64,000 nt of DNA from Planctomycetaceae bacterium (lineage in GTDB: Bacteria > Planctomycetota > Planctomycetia > Pirellulales > Pirellulaceae): the NCBI GenBank assembly GCA_020638995.1, contig JACKHM010000001.1, positions 3,658,001 to 3,722,000 on the forward strand, read 5' to 3'. Below are positions 1-7,676 of the stretch, in pieces; the stretch's first letter is position 1, and the number at the start of each line of letters is the position of its first letter. Both the position numbers and the translations under genes were made by a program. The notes under the pieces are model-generated. The model was not told the DNA's origin. It did no database searches and worked only from the letters and a program-made list of their open reading frames with translations.

Positions 1-173
1 TTCACTTCGTCTAGTCTCGGCTGATTGAAAACAAATCGTTAGACGAATTGGAGCTCCTGGACCGTCGCAGTCCACAACCTGAGAAACTATCAATGCCCTG
101 CCGGAGTGTCAAGGACGGCATAAGCTGAGGCCGCGACATCGCTTGCGTCACCGTGTCGTTCCGCATTTGAGGC

Positions 174-956
174 TCAACTCGTGTATTTTCGGTCGAAATG
201 TGTATACCCGCCATCGACAAATATAATTTGCCCCGTCGTGTGGCTCGAACGAGGCGAAGCGAGGAAGACAACCATATCGGCAAGTTCTTCCTTGGTCGTA
301 AAGCGGTGTCCCAGAGGTATCAGGTTCTCGATGCCGCGTTTCGCGGCAATCGGGTCGGGCGAAGCATCGATGATGTGGCTATACAGCGGGGTCCATGTCT
401 CAGCCGGGAGTACCGCATTCACACGGATTCCAAATTCCGCCAAATCGAGTGCCCACTCGCGCGTGAGCCCGTTGATCGCGCCTTTTGCCGCCGCGTAACC
501 GGATGTCCCCCCTTGGCCGGTCACGCTGACTTTCGACCCAATGTTGATGATCACACCTCGCGACTTCTTCAATTCAGCCAACGAGTGATGCACGAGCAAG
601 TAGTAATGGAACAGATTTCTCTGAAGTGAACCGACGAACGCTTCGAGACCCGCTTCGATCCCAACGCCGTCGTTTACTCCCGCATTATTTATCAAAACGT
701 CGATCCGCCCGAACCGATCAATTGCTCGACTGACGACTTCGGCGCAAGCCTGCTCGTTGCACAGATCCGCTTGGAGAAAGAAACATTCTTTGCCGAGCGC
801 CTCGTACTCACGTTCGAGCGCTTCGCCTTCAGCCGTACTTCGATTCACGTTGGCAACTTTGGCACCTTCAGCCAGCAGCGAACGAACGATCCCTTCGCCG
901 ATGCCCTTCGAGCCACCCGTTACCAAAGCGACCTTGTCCTTTAGCTCCAAATCCAT
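174..956 (-). CDS. SDR-family NAD(P)-dependent oxidoreductase
   Basis: A 260-residue classical short-chain dehydrogenase/reductase. The Rossmann motif TGGSKGIG lies at residues 13-20, NNAG at 90-93, and the catalytic set is Ser141, Tyr154 and Lys158 (YAAAK). The C-terminus carries the usual SDR segment ending in VDGGY. The reading frame stays open to 1115, but the ATG at 956 gives the standard N-terminus (MDLELKDKVALVTGG) and has an AGGTGA ribosome site a few bases upstream, so the longer form is rejected. Family knowledge predicts NAD(P)H-dependent oxidation or reduction of an alcohol, ketone or sugar in the cytosol; the substrate cannot be read from sequence. It is transcribed divergently from the pilus locus, with about 190 bases between the two starts, which should hold both promoters. 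Nothing links it functionally to its neighbours. Confidence 0.9.
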   Translation of the reverse strand: MDLELKDKVALVTGGSKGIGEGIVRSLLAEGAKVANVNRSTAEGEALEREYEALGKECFFLQADLCNEQACAEVVSRAIDRFGRIDVLINNAGVNDGVGIEAGLEAFVGSLQRNLFHYYLLVHHSLAELKKSRGVIINIGSKVSVTGQGGTSGYAAAKGAINGLTREWALDLAEFGIRVNAVLPAETWTPLYSHIIDASPDPIAAKRGIENLIPLGHRFTTKEELADMVVFLASPRSSHTTGQIIFVDGGYTHFDRKYTS

Positions 957-1145
957 CGAGTCACCTATTTGCAACTTTGCTTCACTTGTCGCAACTTCCC
1001 CGGCACGCGCGGCCATCTTAGCCCGCTGTCGCGAGCCGCGAAAGTAGCGGGCCGCGCCGCTCGCGGTTGCTTTGACTTCGATGCAAGGCTTTGTACAATC
1101 GGAGGTTAGCGGCAAGGATAGTGACTTCAGCAGAATAGAGCGAAT

Positions 1146-1334
1146 ATGTCGGGCGTCGGAGTTTCTCTTTCGCGGCGAGCGAAGCGTACACGACGGGGAG
1201 TCGCGACGTTAGACTATGTATTGTTGTTGGCCATCGTCTTGCCAATGGCAACATTTGCCTTGTGGGCCAGCCCTCGGATCATGAATCTGGTCTACGAAAT
1301 GACATGCGTTCTGGTTTCTTGGCCTTTTATGTAG
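1146..1334 (+). CDS. Flp-like small pilin, copy 1
   Basis: A 62-residue protein: a basic N-terminus rich in Arg and Lys, then Gly, then the hydrophobic stretch VATLDYVLLLAIVLPMA. This is the class IVb (Flp) prepilin pattern. Cleavage after the Gly would leave Asp at position +5 and Tyr at +6, where Flp pilins usually have Glu and Tyr. The predicted prepilin peptidase is the third gene of the same strand run, 320 bases downstream. It would be inserted in the inner membrane and, after processing, polymerised or used as a minor pilin. The tail after the membrane segment is short, as in Flp proteins. Being so small it could be missed by automatic annotation. It is first in the locus, so its 5' region should carry the main promoter. 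Confidence 0.72.
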   Translation: MSGVGVSLSRRAKRTRRGVATLDYVLLLAIVLPMATFALWASPRIMNLVYEMTCVLVSWPFM

Positions 1335-1350
1335 TTGAAGCGTGATATCT

Positions 1351-1641
1351 ATGAAGGTGACATCTCCCCAACCAGAAACGCCCATGACGAAGATGGCCAA
1401 ACAAACCGCCGTTCCAGCCGACTCACAACAACGCCCAAACGCGTCGACTTGGAATCTGCTCCGGCGAATCCACCGCGACGAGGAAGGTGCCGTGAGCATT
1501 GAAACAATTTTGATCATCGCGGCGATTGCGATTCCAATCCTCATCTTCATCATCAAATTCGGTTGGCCGCGGATCAAGGCATGGTTTAATCAGGGAATGC
1601 AAGAACTCGAAGGCGGGATGGATGATGCGGCGGGCGCTTAA
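1351..1641 (+). CDS. Flp-like small pilin, copy 2
   Basis: A 96-residue protein with a hydrophilic N-terminal leader of about 45 residues, then HRDEEG followed by AVSIETILIIAAIAIP and a charged tail. Cleavage after Gly would put Glu at +5, the residue conserved in type IV pilins for assembly. The leader is longer than a normal Flp leader. The motif in front of the cleavage site (RRIHRDEEG) recurs almost unchanged in the next two pseudopilins (genes at 2370 and 3374). ATG 1351 is preferred over GTG 1342 because the only GAAG ribosome-like site, at 1337-1340, is ten bases from the former and one base from the latter. It probably supplies the major or second pilin subunit. Confidence 0.72.
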   Translation: MKVTSPQPETPMTKMAKQTAVPADSQQRPNASTWNLLRRIHRDEEGAVSIETILIIAAIAIPILIFIIKFGWPRIKAWFNQGMQELEGGMDDAAGA

Positions 1642-1653
1642 CGAAAGCTGAGC

Positions 1654-2235
1654 ATGATGATGACACTGGTGCTTGTTGGTCTGCTACTTGTGTCGACATT
1701 CACTGATATCCGCCATCGGAAAATCTACAACTGGACGACTTATCCCGGCATGATTGTCGCACTGTTAATCAGCGGCATTGCGACGTGGATGCGCGCGGAT
1801 GTCATTAACGGACCGCAGACTCAGGCCGATACCCTTGGAATCCTCACTTGGCCCGACAGTCTGTTCGGGTTGCTGGCATGTGGCGCGATGATGATCGTGT
1901 GCTATGTCTTTTTTCCGGGCGGTGTTGGCGGTGGAGATGTAAAGCTAATCGCGATGATCGGCGCGTACCTTGGTGTGATGTCTGGACTGGAGGCGATGTT
2001 GTGGACTTTTGTACTCGGCGGATGCGCGGCGCTCATCTCATTGGTTTGGCGGTTCGGTTTTTGGAAGCTCGTGGCGAGTTCATTTCGAGCGGCGGCGTAT
2101 CGTTTGCGACTCGGTTCGGCGTTCGAGTTGAGCGATGCAGAACGTGAACCCTTGAAGACCGACTTGTTTCTCGCACCGAGCGCATTGCTGGGTGTTGTCA
2201 TTGTAAGATTTCAGATTGTGGAATTGTTGACTTAG
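1654..2235 (+). CDS. Type IV prepilin peptidase (A24 family, TadV/CpaA-like)
   Basis: A 193-residue polytopic membrane protein of the A24 aspartic protease family. The two expected catalytic aspartates are visible: Asp18 in the DIRHRKIYN motif near the first membrane segment, and Asp95 in GGGDVK. The protein lacks the N-terminal cysteine and methylation domain of full-length PilD, so it matches the short TadV/CpaA type that processes Flp and TadE-like prepilins. It starts 12 bases after the second pilin. Its probable substrates are the two Flp-like proteins and the three pseudopilins around it, all of which show Gly before a hydrophobic segment. The C-terminal 45 residues are more hydrophilic than usual. 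Confidence 0.88.
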   Translation: MMMTLVLVGLLLVSTFTDIRHRKIYNWTTYPGMIVALLISGIATWMRADVINGPQTQADTLGILTWPDSLFGLLACGAMMIVCYVFFPGGVGGGDVKLIAMIGAYLGVMSGLEAMLWTFVLGGCAALISLVWRFGFWKLVASSFRAAAYRLRLGSAFELSDAEREPLKTDLFLAPSALLGVVIVRFQIVELLT

Positions 2236-2369
2236 CGCGATCGTCACGCTCCGTATTGACCAGTACCGACGAGGAGTCTCGGAACATTACGCGTCGTTGC
2301 GTCGCAGGTCGAACTATTGCCGAAGGCTTATCACCCGGAGAGTGGCAGCCACATTGGGACTTCAGTCAA

Positions 2370-3374
2370 ATGAGTCGCGAGCTGATCATCGCCTGTGCAC
2401 CATTCCTTGCTGGGATTGCCTTATCAGTGCTTGCGCTACGGTTTTTGCTCGCCATATGCGGTGCCCGGTTTCGACTGCTACAGCTTCGCAGGTTGCACCG
2501 CGACGAACATGGAGCCGTCCAAAGTCTCAGCTTTGTGCTGACGCTTCCGCCCTTTCTCATGATCATGTTGTTTATCGTGCAGCTCAGCCAGCTAACGCTC
2601 GGTAGGTTGATGGTCGAGTACTCGGCGTTTGCGGCTGCTCGGTCTGCAATCGTTTGGATCCCAGCATCGTTAGGCGATGACTTCGAGTCGGAAAATCGCA
2701 TTAGTTACCGAATGTATGTTGGTGATACGACAGATGACGCGGGGAATCTATTTGCAGTGTACGAAGTGCTTCCCGAGGGTCCCAAAGTGGACAAGATTCG
2801 GCTCGCCGCTGTGCAGGCGTTGATGTCGATCTGTCCGTCACGCGATCTCGGCATCGCGCTCGATGATTCAGGGATTGCAGCCGCGGCAGCGCTCGAGCGT
2901 GCTTATCAGGCGATGTCTCCCACAACCGCCAGTAACATACGCATTCCAACGCGGTTGCAAAACAAACTAGCCTATGGCCTGTACAACACTAATGTGCAGA
3001 TCGAAGTGCGGCACAAAAGCAGCGAGCCACCGCTCCTTCGCCCCTGGCCCGACGCGACAGAGTTTGAAGACAGCGAGATCGGCTGGCAGGATCAAGTGAT
3101 CGTGACCGTCAATCACAACTTTGCCTTGCTGCCCGGCCCCGGTCGATTCCTTGCGAAGCCCGCACCTCGCCGCGACACGAATGCCGTTTCGTCTCGCGAT
3201 GCCGTGGCCGATCACATTCGGCGCGAGAATGGCGTCTTCGTCTATCCCATGTCGGCAACCGTGAGGTTGAACAACGAGGGTCAGAAGTCGGTGTTGCCTT
3301 ACATTCAATCCCTTACGGGAACGCCTCCGCTAACCCAGCCACCCGATCTCGAAGAACCGTCTGAAAACTCCTGA
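2370..3374 (+). CDS. TadE-like pseudopilin
   Basis: About 334 residues. It starts with one hydrophobic segment (about residues 8-25), then RRLHRDEHG, then a second hydrophobic stretch of the TadE type, then a large extracytoplasmic domain. The frame opens at a TTG at 2256, but that extension is polar and unlike a signal; ATG 2370 directly precedes the hydrophobic segment and is chosen, without a strong ribosome site. TadE-type proteins are prepilin-like minor subunits of Tad pili that are processed by the A24 peptidase. The soluble part has no motif I recognise. The stop codon overlaps the next ATG by one base (TGATG), so the two are probably translationally coupled. N-terminal start is the main uncertainty. 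Confidence 0.7.
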   Translation: MSRELIIACAPFLAGIALSVLALRFLLAICGARFRLLQLRRLHRDEHGAVQSLSFVLTLPPFLMIMLFIVQLSQLTLGRLMVEYSAFAAARSAIVWIPASLGDDFESENRISYRMYVGDTTDDAGNLFAVYEVLPEGPKVDKIRLAAVQALMSICPSRDLGIALDDSGIAAAAALERAYQAMSPTTASNIRIPTRLQNKLAYGLYNTNVQIEVRHKSSEPPLLRPWPDATEFEDSEIGWQDQVIVTVNHNFALLPGPGRFLAKPAPRRDTNAVSSRDAVADHIRRENGVFVYPMSATVRLNNEGQKSVLPYIQSLTGTPPLTQPPDLEEPSENS

Positions 3375-4858
3375 TGTCAAAGCGCGAATCAAACTCGAAA
3401 GCGATTGCAGCTTTATTGCGCTTGATGCGCCGGGTGCATGGCGACGAAGAGGGTTCGCTAAGCATTGTGTCGGTGTTTGCACTGATGATGCTGGTGCTGC
3501 TGTTGGGCATGGTGATGAACTCAGCGCGACAGGTCGATCAAAAAGTCAAGTTGCAGAATGCCGCAGATTCCGCGACCTACGCTGGGGGCGTCGTGTTGGC
3601 TCGCAATATGAATACCTTGGCATTCACAAACCATCTGCTCGGCGATGTATTTGCGTTGACGGCCTACTTTCGGGAAGCCCGCGATCGCAGTTCCGAAAGC
3701 CTCACCCCCGAAATCCTCAACAATTGGGAACGTGTTGCCCCGGCGTTTCAGGGCTCGGAGTTTCCACCGTTCGACCAACTTGGGTATGCCATCGAAGAAA
3801 AGGTACCTCCCGAACGTGACATGGTCTTGACGTTCAGCGAATGGTCTTATGCGGCATCCGAGATGATGTTGCCGGTGTTCGAGGAGATTCTGGCCGAGCG
3901 CATGATCCCCGAATTTCAACGGTCGCTCACCTCTGCGACGCCCGCGATGATTCAATTCGCCACGGACGAAGTCGCGCGTCGCCATGGGCGAGCGTGGCCG
4001 ATTCGCGCGGAATTGCGTGGCGTGATGTGGCGGACGAATGTCGATCCGGTTGGTGGGTTCACCGAGATGGCTCGACGAACACTGCCCGTTGTGGACCCAG
4101 TCATGGACACGCTATTTGATCAGGAACGCTATTTTTACGCGGCGCGCGCCCAGCGTGAGCGGCTTGCACGTCGTTATCTCCGCGATTGGAATGACGAGTC
4201 GCTGCATGCGTTCGATGTCGTTGGCAAAGTGTCTCAGTTCAGTAATCTCTGGAGAATCTTTACTTGCGGCCAGCTGACTCGATTACTCGATGTCGAGTAT
4301 CCCACGACGAATTTGCCCTTTCAAATCCGTGATACCCGGAAGGACATCCTGGACGTCAACTCACATCTCGAAGCTGACTTCATGTTTGTCGGTGTTGTTT
4401 ATCGGCAACAGCTGAACGACATGGTCCCCCGTGTGTTCCATAATCCGATCGGCTCGGATACACAAGCTTATTCACAAATCATGTTGTTCGTGCCGCGTCG
4501 TCGCTTGATCAAAGTGTATCCCGGTTCGTCGTCACCGTCCCAGGGAACAATCGGCGGTGTTCCTGGTCAAGGTTTGCCACTGCCTGGGCCTCCTACGCCA
4601 GACACGCCGCCGCCACCTCGTGATCCGGATGAAGTCGATGATCCACCGTGGACGATCGGGTATCAATCCCGAAGTTGGTATCCACACGACTGGGACCTCG
4701 TTAATCAAAACTGGACGACACAACTCGTGCCAGCCACAACCTCGGCATTGACTACGGTTTTAAGCACGCCGCCGGAAGTAAACGGTGTGACCGGATTCGT
4801 TACACCTGATTTGTTGTCGCTAGACCGAGAGGATTTGCGGTGGATAAGTCATCATTAA
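3374..4858 (+). CDS. TadG-like pilus assembly protein
   Basis: 494 residues. The N-terminus has RRVHGDEEG followed by a hydrophobic helix of about 25 residues, then a stretch of the form VKLQNAADSATYAGG that is typical of TadG/TadE-like proteins (the AAD.AA..G pattern). A long soluble domain follows. Residues about 395-425 form a proline-rich linker (many Pro and Asp) before the last segment. Family knowledge places TadG in the envelope as a minor pilin or assembly factor; no von Willebrand domain is obvious, although TadG proteins often have one. The gene is coupled to the preceding TadE-like gene by a one-base overlap. Confidence 0.7.
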   Translation: MSKRESNSKAIAALLRLMRRVHGDEEGSLSIVSVFALMMLVLLLGMVMNSARQVDQKVKLQNAADSATYAGGVVLARNMNTLAFTNHLLGDVFALTAYFREARDRSSESLTPEILNNWERVAPAFQGSEFPPFDQLGYAIEEKVPPERDMVLTFSEWSYAASEMMLPVFEEILAERMIPEFQRSLTSATPAMIQFATDEVARRHGRAWPIRAELRGVMWRTNVDPVGGFTEMARRTLPVVDPVMDTLFDQERYFYAARAQRERLARRYLRDWNDESLHAFDVVGKVSQFSNLWRIFTCGQLTRLLDVEYPTTNLPFQIRDTRKDILDVNSHLEADFMFVGVVYRQQLNDMVPRVFHNPIGSDTQAYSQIMLFVPRRRLIKVYPGSSSPSQGTIGGVPGQGLPLPGPPTPDTPPPPRDPDEVDDPPWTIGYQSRSWYPHDWDLVNQNWTTQLVPATTSALTTVLSTPPEVNGVTGFVTPDLLSLDREDLRWISHH

Positions 4859-4873
4859 AAAGGGACCAGCGAT

Positions 4874-5932
4874 TTGGGAAATGGGAGTAGAGGACACCAA
4901 TGTCGGCGTCGACGCGGGCTGGCGCCGCTAGAGTTCGTTCTATGGTTGCCGGTGTTGTTGTTCGTCATGGCCTTGATGGTGAACTACGGAACGATGGCAA
5001 CCTGGCGAGTGCGGAGCGAGATCGTGTCTCGGCACGCGGTGTGGCGAACACGTTGGCCGCGAACCGGCGCGAACGAAGCTGCGCCAACGCGTCCCTTTTG
5101 GCCCGCCAACGCGGTGATGACAACCGAACCCGACGTCGCATTGGACATTCTCGATCTTCCCGCGATCGATCATCCGGTCGTTCGTGGTCCAATCCCGAAC
5201 GGTTTCGTTGTGCGTCCGGTCCTGGAGCCGATGCGGGGAGCCGTCAAAGGTGTTTCCGAGGTAAATCGTCAGTATCCGTTGTTACCGCGGATTGGCAGCT
5301 TCGAGAGCGGTGATGTCGATGCGCCGCTGCTAGACCGTAAATGGAGTTCGGCCGAAATGAGAATCGCGAACATGTTTCGCAGGACGTTGGTGCTGTACGA
5401 ATTGCCCCAAACTGACCCGAGCTTACCGCGAGCGTTTGCCGGCGCGGTCCAAAGCGTCCTGTCGATCCCGCACTACGCCGCTCTCGCAGTTCTCGATCGC
5501 GACGCTGATATTCGACGCTACACGGGACGATACGTTGATTTCCATCCGCGCGTTGGGCGAATGTGTGAGCTCGATCCACAAGTCGTCTACGATCGTGAAG
5601 TCGAACCTTTGGTCGACACTCGCGGACCCGATGGCGACATACGTTTGGGCGAGATCAGCCGACTGCCTCGCACGATGACTAATTACTTCCTGGGGATGTA
5701 TCGAGCTGCCGTGCAGCGAATGCGTGATCGAATTCAGACGTTGCAAGACGAACTCAACGGCGCGCCACCTCCAAGTGCTCAACGGCGCGGACAGATTAAC
5801 GCCGAGATTGCGGCTCTCGAAGCGGAGATCGCAATCATCTTGCCGAAGATCGATCAGCTTGAACGGTATCAGGCTCGGCTGCCCCAAATCGAAGACAACT
5901 TGCGGCGCGCCGCGGGCTTCGCGATCCTTTAG
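4874..5932 (+). CDS. TadE-like pseudopilin with C-terminal coiled coil
   Basis: 352 residues starting from TTG 4874, supported by an AAGGGA site nine bases upstream; no in-frame ATG precedes the membrane segment. The N-terminus is Arg-rich and ends RRRG, followed by LAPLEFVLWLPVLLFVMAL, a good class IVb prepilin segment with Glu at +5 and Phe at +6 if cut after Gly. The soluble region is large. Residues about 275-345 are rich in heptad Leu/Ile/Glu/Arg, with two amphipathic runs around RDRIQTLQDELNG and IAALEAEIAIILPKIDQLE, and are likely to form a coiled-coil hairpin. This could mediate packing with the neighbouring pseudopilins. Third member of the TadE/TadG set in a row. Confidence 0.68.
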   Translation: MGNGSRGHQCRRRRGLAPLEFVLWLPVLLFVMALMVNYGTMATWRVRSEIVSRHAVWRTRWPRTGANEAAPTRPFWPANAVMTTEPDVALDILDLPAIDHPVVRGPIPNGFVVRPVLEPMRGAVKGVSEVNRQYPLLPRIGSFESGDVDAPLLDRKWSSAEMRIANMFRRTLVLYELPQTDPSLPRAFAGAVQSVLSIPHYAALAVLDRDADIRRYTGRYVDFHPRVGRMCELDPQVVYDREVEPLVDTRGPDGDIRLGEISRLPRTMTNYFLGMYRAAVQRMRDRIQTLQDELNGAPPPSAQRRGQINAEIAALEAEIAIILPKIDQLERYQARLPQIEDNLRRAAGFAIL

Positions 5933-5954
5933 CGCGGCCAAAGGCGGTATTTGT

Positions 5955-6893
5955 ATGACTCGCCGAGGCGTCGCCGGTCCCGAGCCCGTGGCTATGCTTG
6001 CCAAGAGAATTGGTAACCTCGCCACGAATGTTATGGTGTCGGGTCTCATACTGATCGTCGGCATTACATTTGGCCGTGAGATTATTGGGTGGTGGCGGGG
6101 TGATGTGGAGACTTCCAACGCGTCGCCCACTGCCTTGGTTGTCGGCGAGCACGGTCCGACCGAAGCTGCCAGCCATCAACTCTTGGAGTTCGGCGACTTT
6201 CCCTTCACGTTGAATCGCGAGGAGTTCACGGGAAGTGTTAGTGCAGCAGCGGAAAGGCTTCGAGTCACCTCTCGTCAATCGATCGATTCCGCGAGACCGT
6301 TGTCCGGAGTGGTCGGCGATGCCGAACGCCGCATGCTCGATGCTGCTCGTAAAGTCAGGCCAGTCGCAGAAGTTGCCAATGTGTGGTCCATGCACGAGAT
6401 CGCAAGGCCGCTGCCGATGATTGTCGGAGTGCGAAGTTTCGAGACGCAAGTTGCTACTGTTGAACAACGCGTGGTATCCTGGGGCATGGCCGTGCCCGAA
6501 AGAACAAACGATGGGGACGAACCAATGCGGTGGACGCTGTTCACGTATTCCGCTACCGAGGCCATTCCTTCGCCGCCCGAGAGTTTGCGTTGGTCTATGC
6601 CTCCAGGCGGACGCCGAACCTTGTCGATCCGCTCGGAACGTGGCGATGCGGTGGCCGGGTTTGCTGGTACCGGAACGGTTCAGAGCTGGACTGAGTATTA
6701 TGACGAAATGTTTACCAATCTGGGGGCCGAACCGGACAGTGCCTGGCAGATTTGTGCCGGCAGCTGGCGACGCCGATTCGCCGAAAACGAATCTGATACG
6801 ATCGACGTTTTAATCGAATGCGATGGCGACAATGTCCGCAGTCTCGTCATGACCTCCCATAGACACACGCCTGTCCCCCAGAGAACTCACTGA
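5955..6893 (+). CDS. Hypothetical single-pass membrane protein in Tad locus
   Basis: 312 residues from ATG 5955, with an AGGCGG site upstream; the frame is open further 5' but overlaps the previous gene, so the longer version is rejected. After a short polar N-terminus there is one membrane helix (about residues 22-40, VMVSGLILIVGITFGREII), then an extracytoplasmic domain of about 265 residues. I see no known motif in it. Conserved position between pseudopilins and CpaB, spacing of 22 and 11 bases to its neighbours and same strand argue that it belongs to the pilus machinery. It may act in place of a missing assembly protein such as TadZ or an inner-membrane platform component, but that is only inference from context. 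Confidence 0.6.
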   Translation: MTRRGVAGPEPVAMLAKRIGNLATNVMVSGLILIVGITFGREIIGWWRGDVETSNASPTALVVGEHGPTEAASHQLLEFGDFPFTLNREEFTGSVSAAAERLRVTSRQSIDSARPLSGVVGDAERRMLDAARKVRPVAEVANVWSMHEIARPLPMIVGVRSFETQVATVEQRVVSWGMAVPERTNDGDEPMRWTLFTYSATEAIPSPPESLRWSMPPGGRRTLSIRSERGDAVAGFAGTGTVQSWTEYYDEMFTNLGAEPDSAWQICAGSWRRRFAENESDTIDVLIECDGDNVRSLVMTSHRHTPVPQRTH

Positions 6894-6904
6894 AGAGAGC
6901 CAAT

Positions 6905-7645
6905 ATGAAGGGTGCTTACGGACTGATATTTGCGGTCTTTTTGGGTTTGCTGGGAGGTGTGCTCAACTGGCTTTATATCGAGAATAAGACTCGCGACGTG
7001 GCGAGTGTTTCGTTCCTTGGGATTGCCGAGGGAGTCACTATCTCTCCAGGGCAGCCGCTGAATGGACGGCACTTTGTCGAGGTCAAGATTCCCGAACGAC
7101 ACGCCAAGAATCTCCAAGACTTCGTTTACTTGTACGAGGACCACAAGACACTGGAAGGGTCACCCGCGACTCGGAACTACGAAGGCGGCGAATTGGTTTT
7201 TCGTGCTGACCACCGAACGCCGCCCGCCGAACTGAAACTGGAAGACAACGAAGAGATGTTTTGGGTGCCCGTCGACAGCCGCTCGTTCGTGCCCTCGCTT
7301 GTGAATCCCGGCGATCGAATCACGTTTATCGTCCCCGTCTACACGAATCAGCCGGCAAGCTTGACGCCCGGCAATCCGACCGCCGATGTAACCGAAGACA
7401 CGGCGGCTGTCGTCACCGGTCCAACTCAGGAGATCGGACCGTTTCGCGTGAAGTCGCTGGGGGACCGATTGGGAACGCTGGATGTGATGAAAGCATCGAG
7501 ACGATCGCCAATTCAGGAACGTCAAATTGGAATCGTCGTCGACATCACCAAGCCCGAAGAGGTCGAGCGTGCTAAACGCTTGCGAGATCGGTTGGCCAAC
7601 GGCGATTATCGCAACATCGGAATTATTTTGCACTCGAACAACTGA
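6905..7645 (+). CDS. cpaB: Flp pilus assembly protein CpaB/RcpC
   Basis: 246 residues with an N-terminal membrane anchor (about residues 5-24) followed by a region with the SAF/CpaB plan: a PGQPL element, a segment with WVPVDSRSFVP, then VNPGDRITFIVP, which matches the conserved VxPGDRVD element of RcpC/CpaB. CpaB proteins sit in the periplasm, contact the secretin and peptidoglycan, and are needed for pilus export. In this locus no secretin gene is present, so its partner must be encoded elsewhere or be absent. ATG 6905 follows a GAGAG site. It ends 31 bases before the ATPase gene. Confidence 0.75.
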   Translation: MKGAYGLIFAVFLGLLGGVLNWLYIENKTRDVASVSFLGIAEGVTISPGQPLNGRHFVEVKIPERHAKNLQDFVYLYEDHKTLEGSPATRNYEGGELVFRADHRTPPAELKLEDNEEMFWVPVDSRSFVPSLVNPGDRITFIVPVYTNQPASLTPGNPTADVTEDTAAVVTGPTQEIGPFRVKSLGDRLGTLDVMKASRRSPIQERQIGIVVDITKPEEVERAKRLRDRLANGDYRNIGIILHSNN

Positions 7646-7676
7646 GCTCTGTCATCCTGCTGGCGTTAGATCTCCC

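Noticed and set aside
11..283. Possible small minus-strand gene at the window start
   Set aside because: It overlaps the end of the SDR gene in another frame, has no recognisable motif and no ribosome site.
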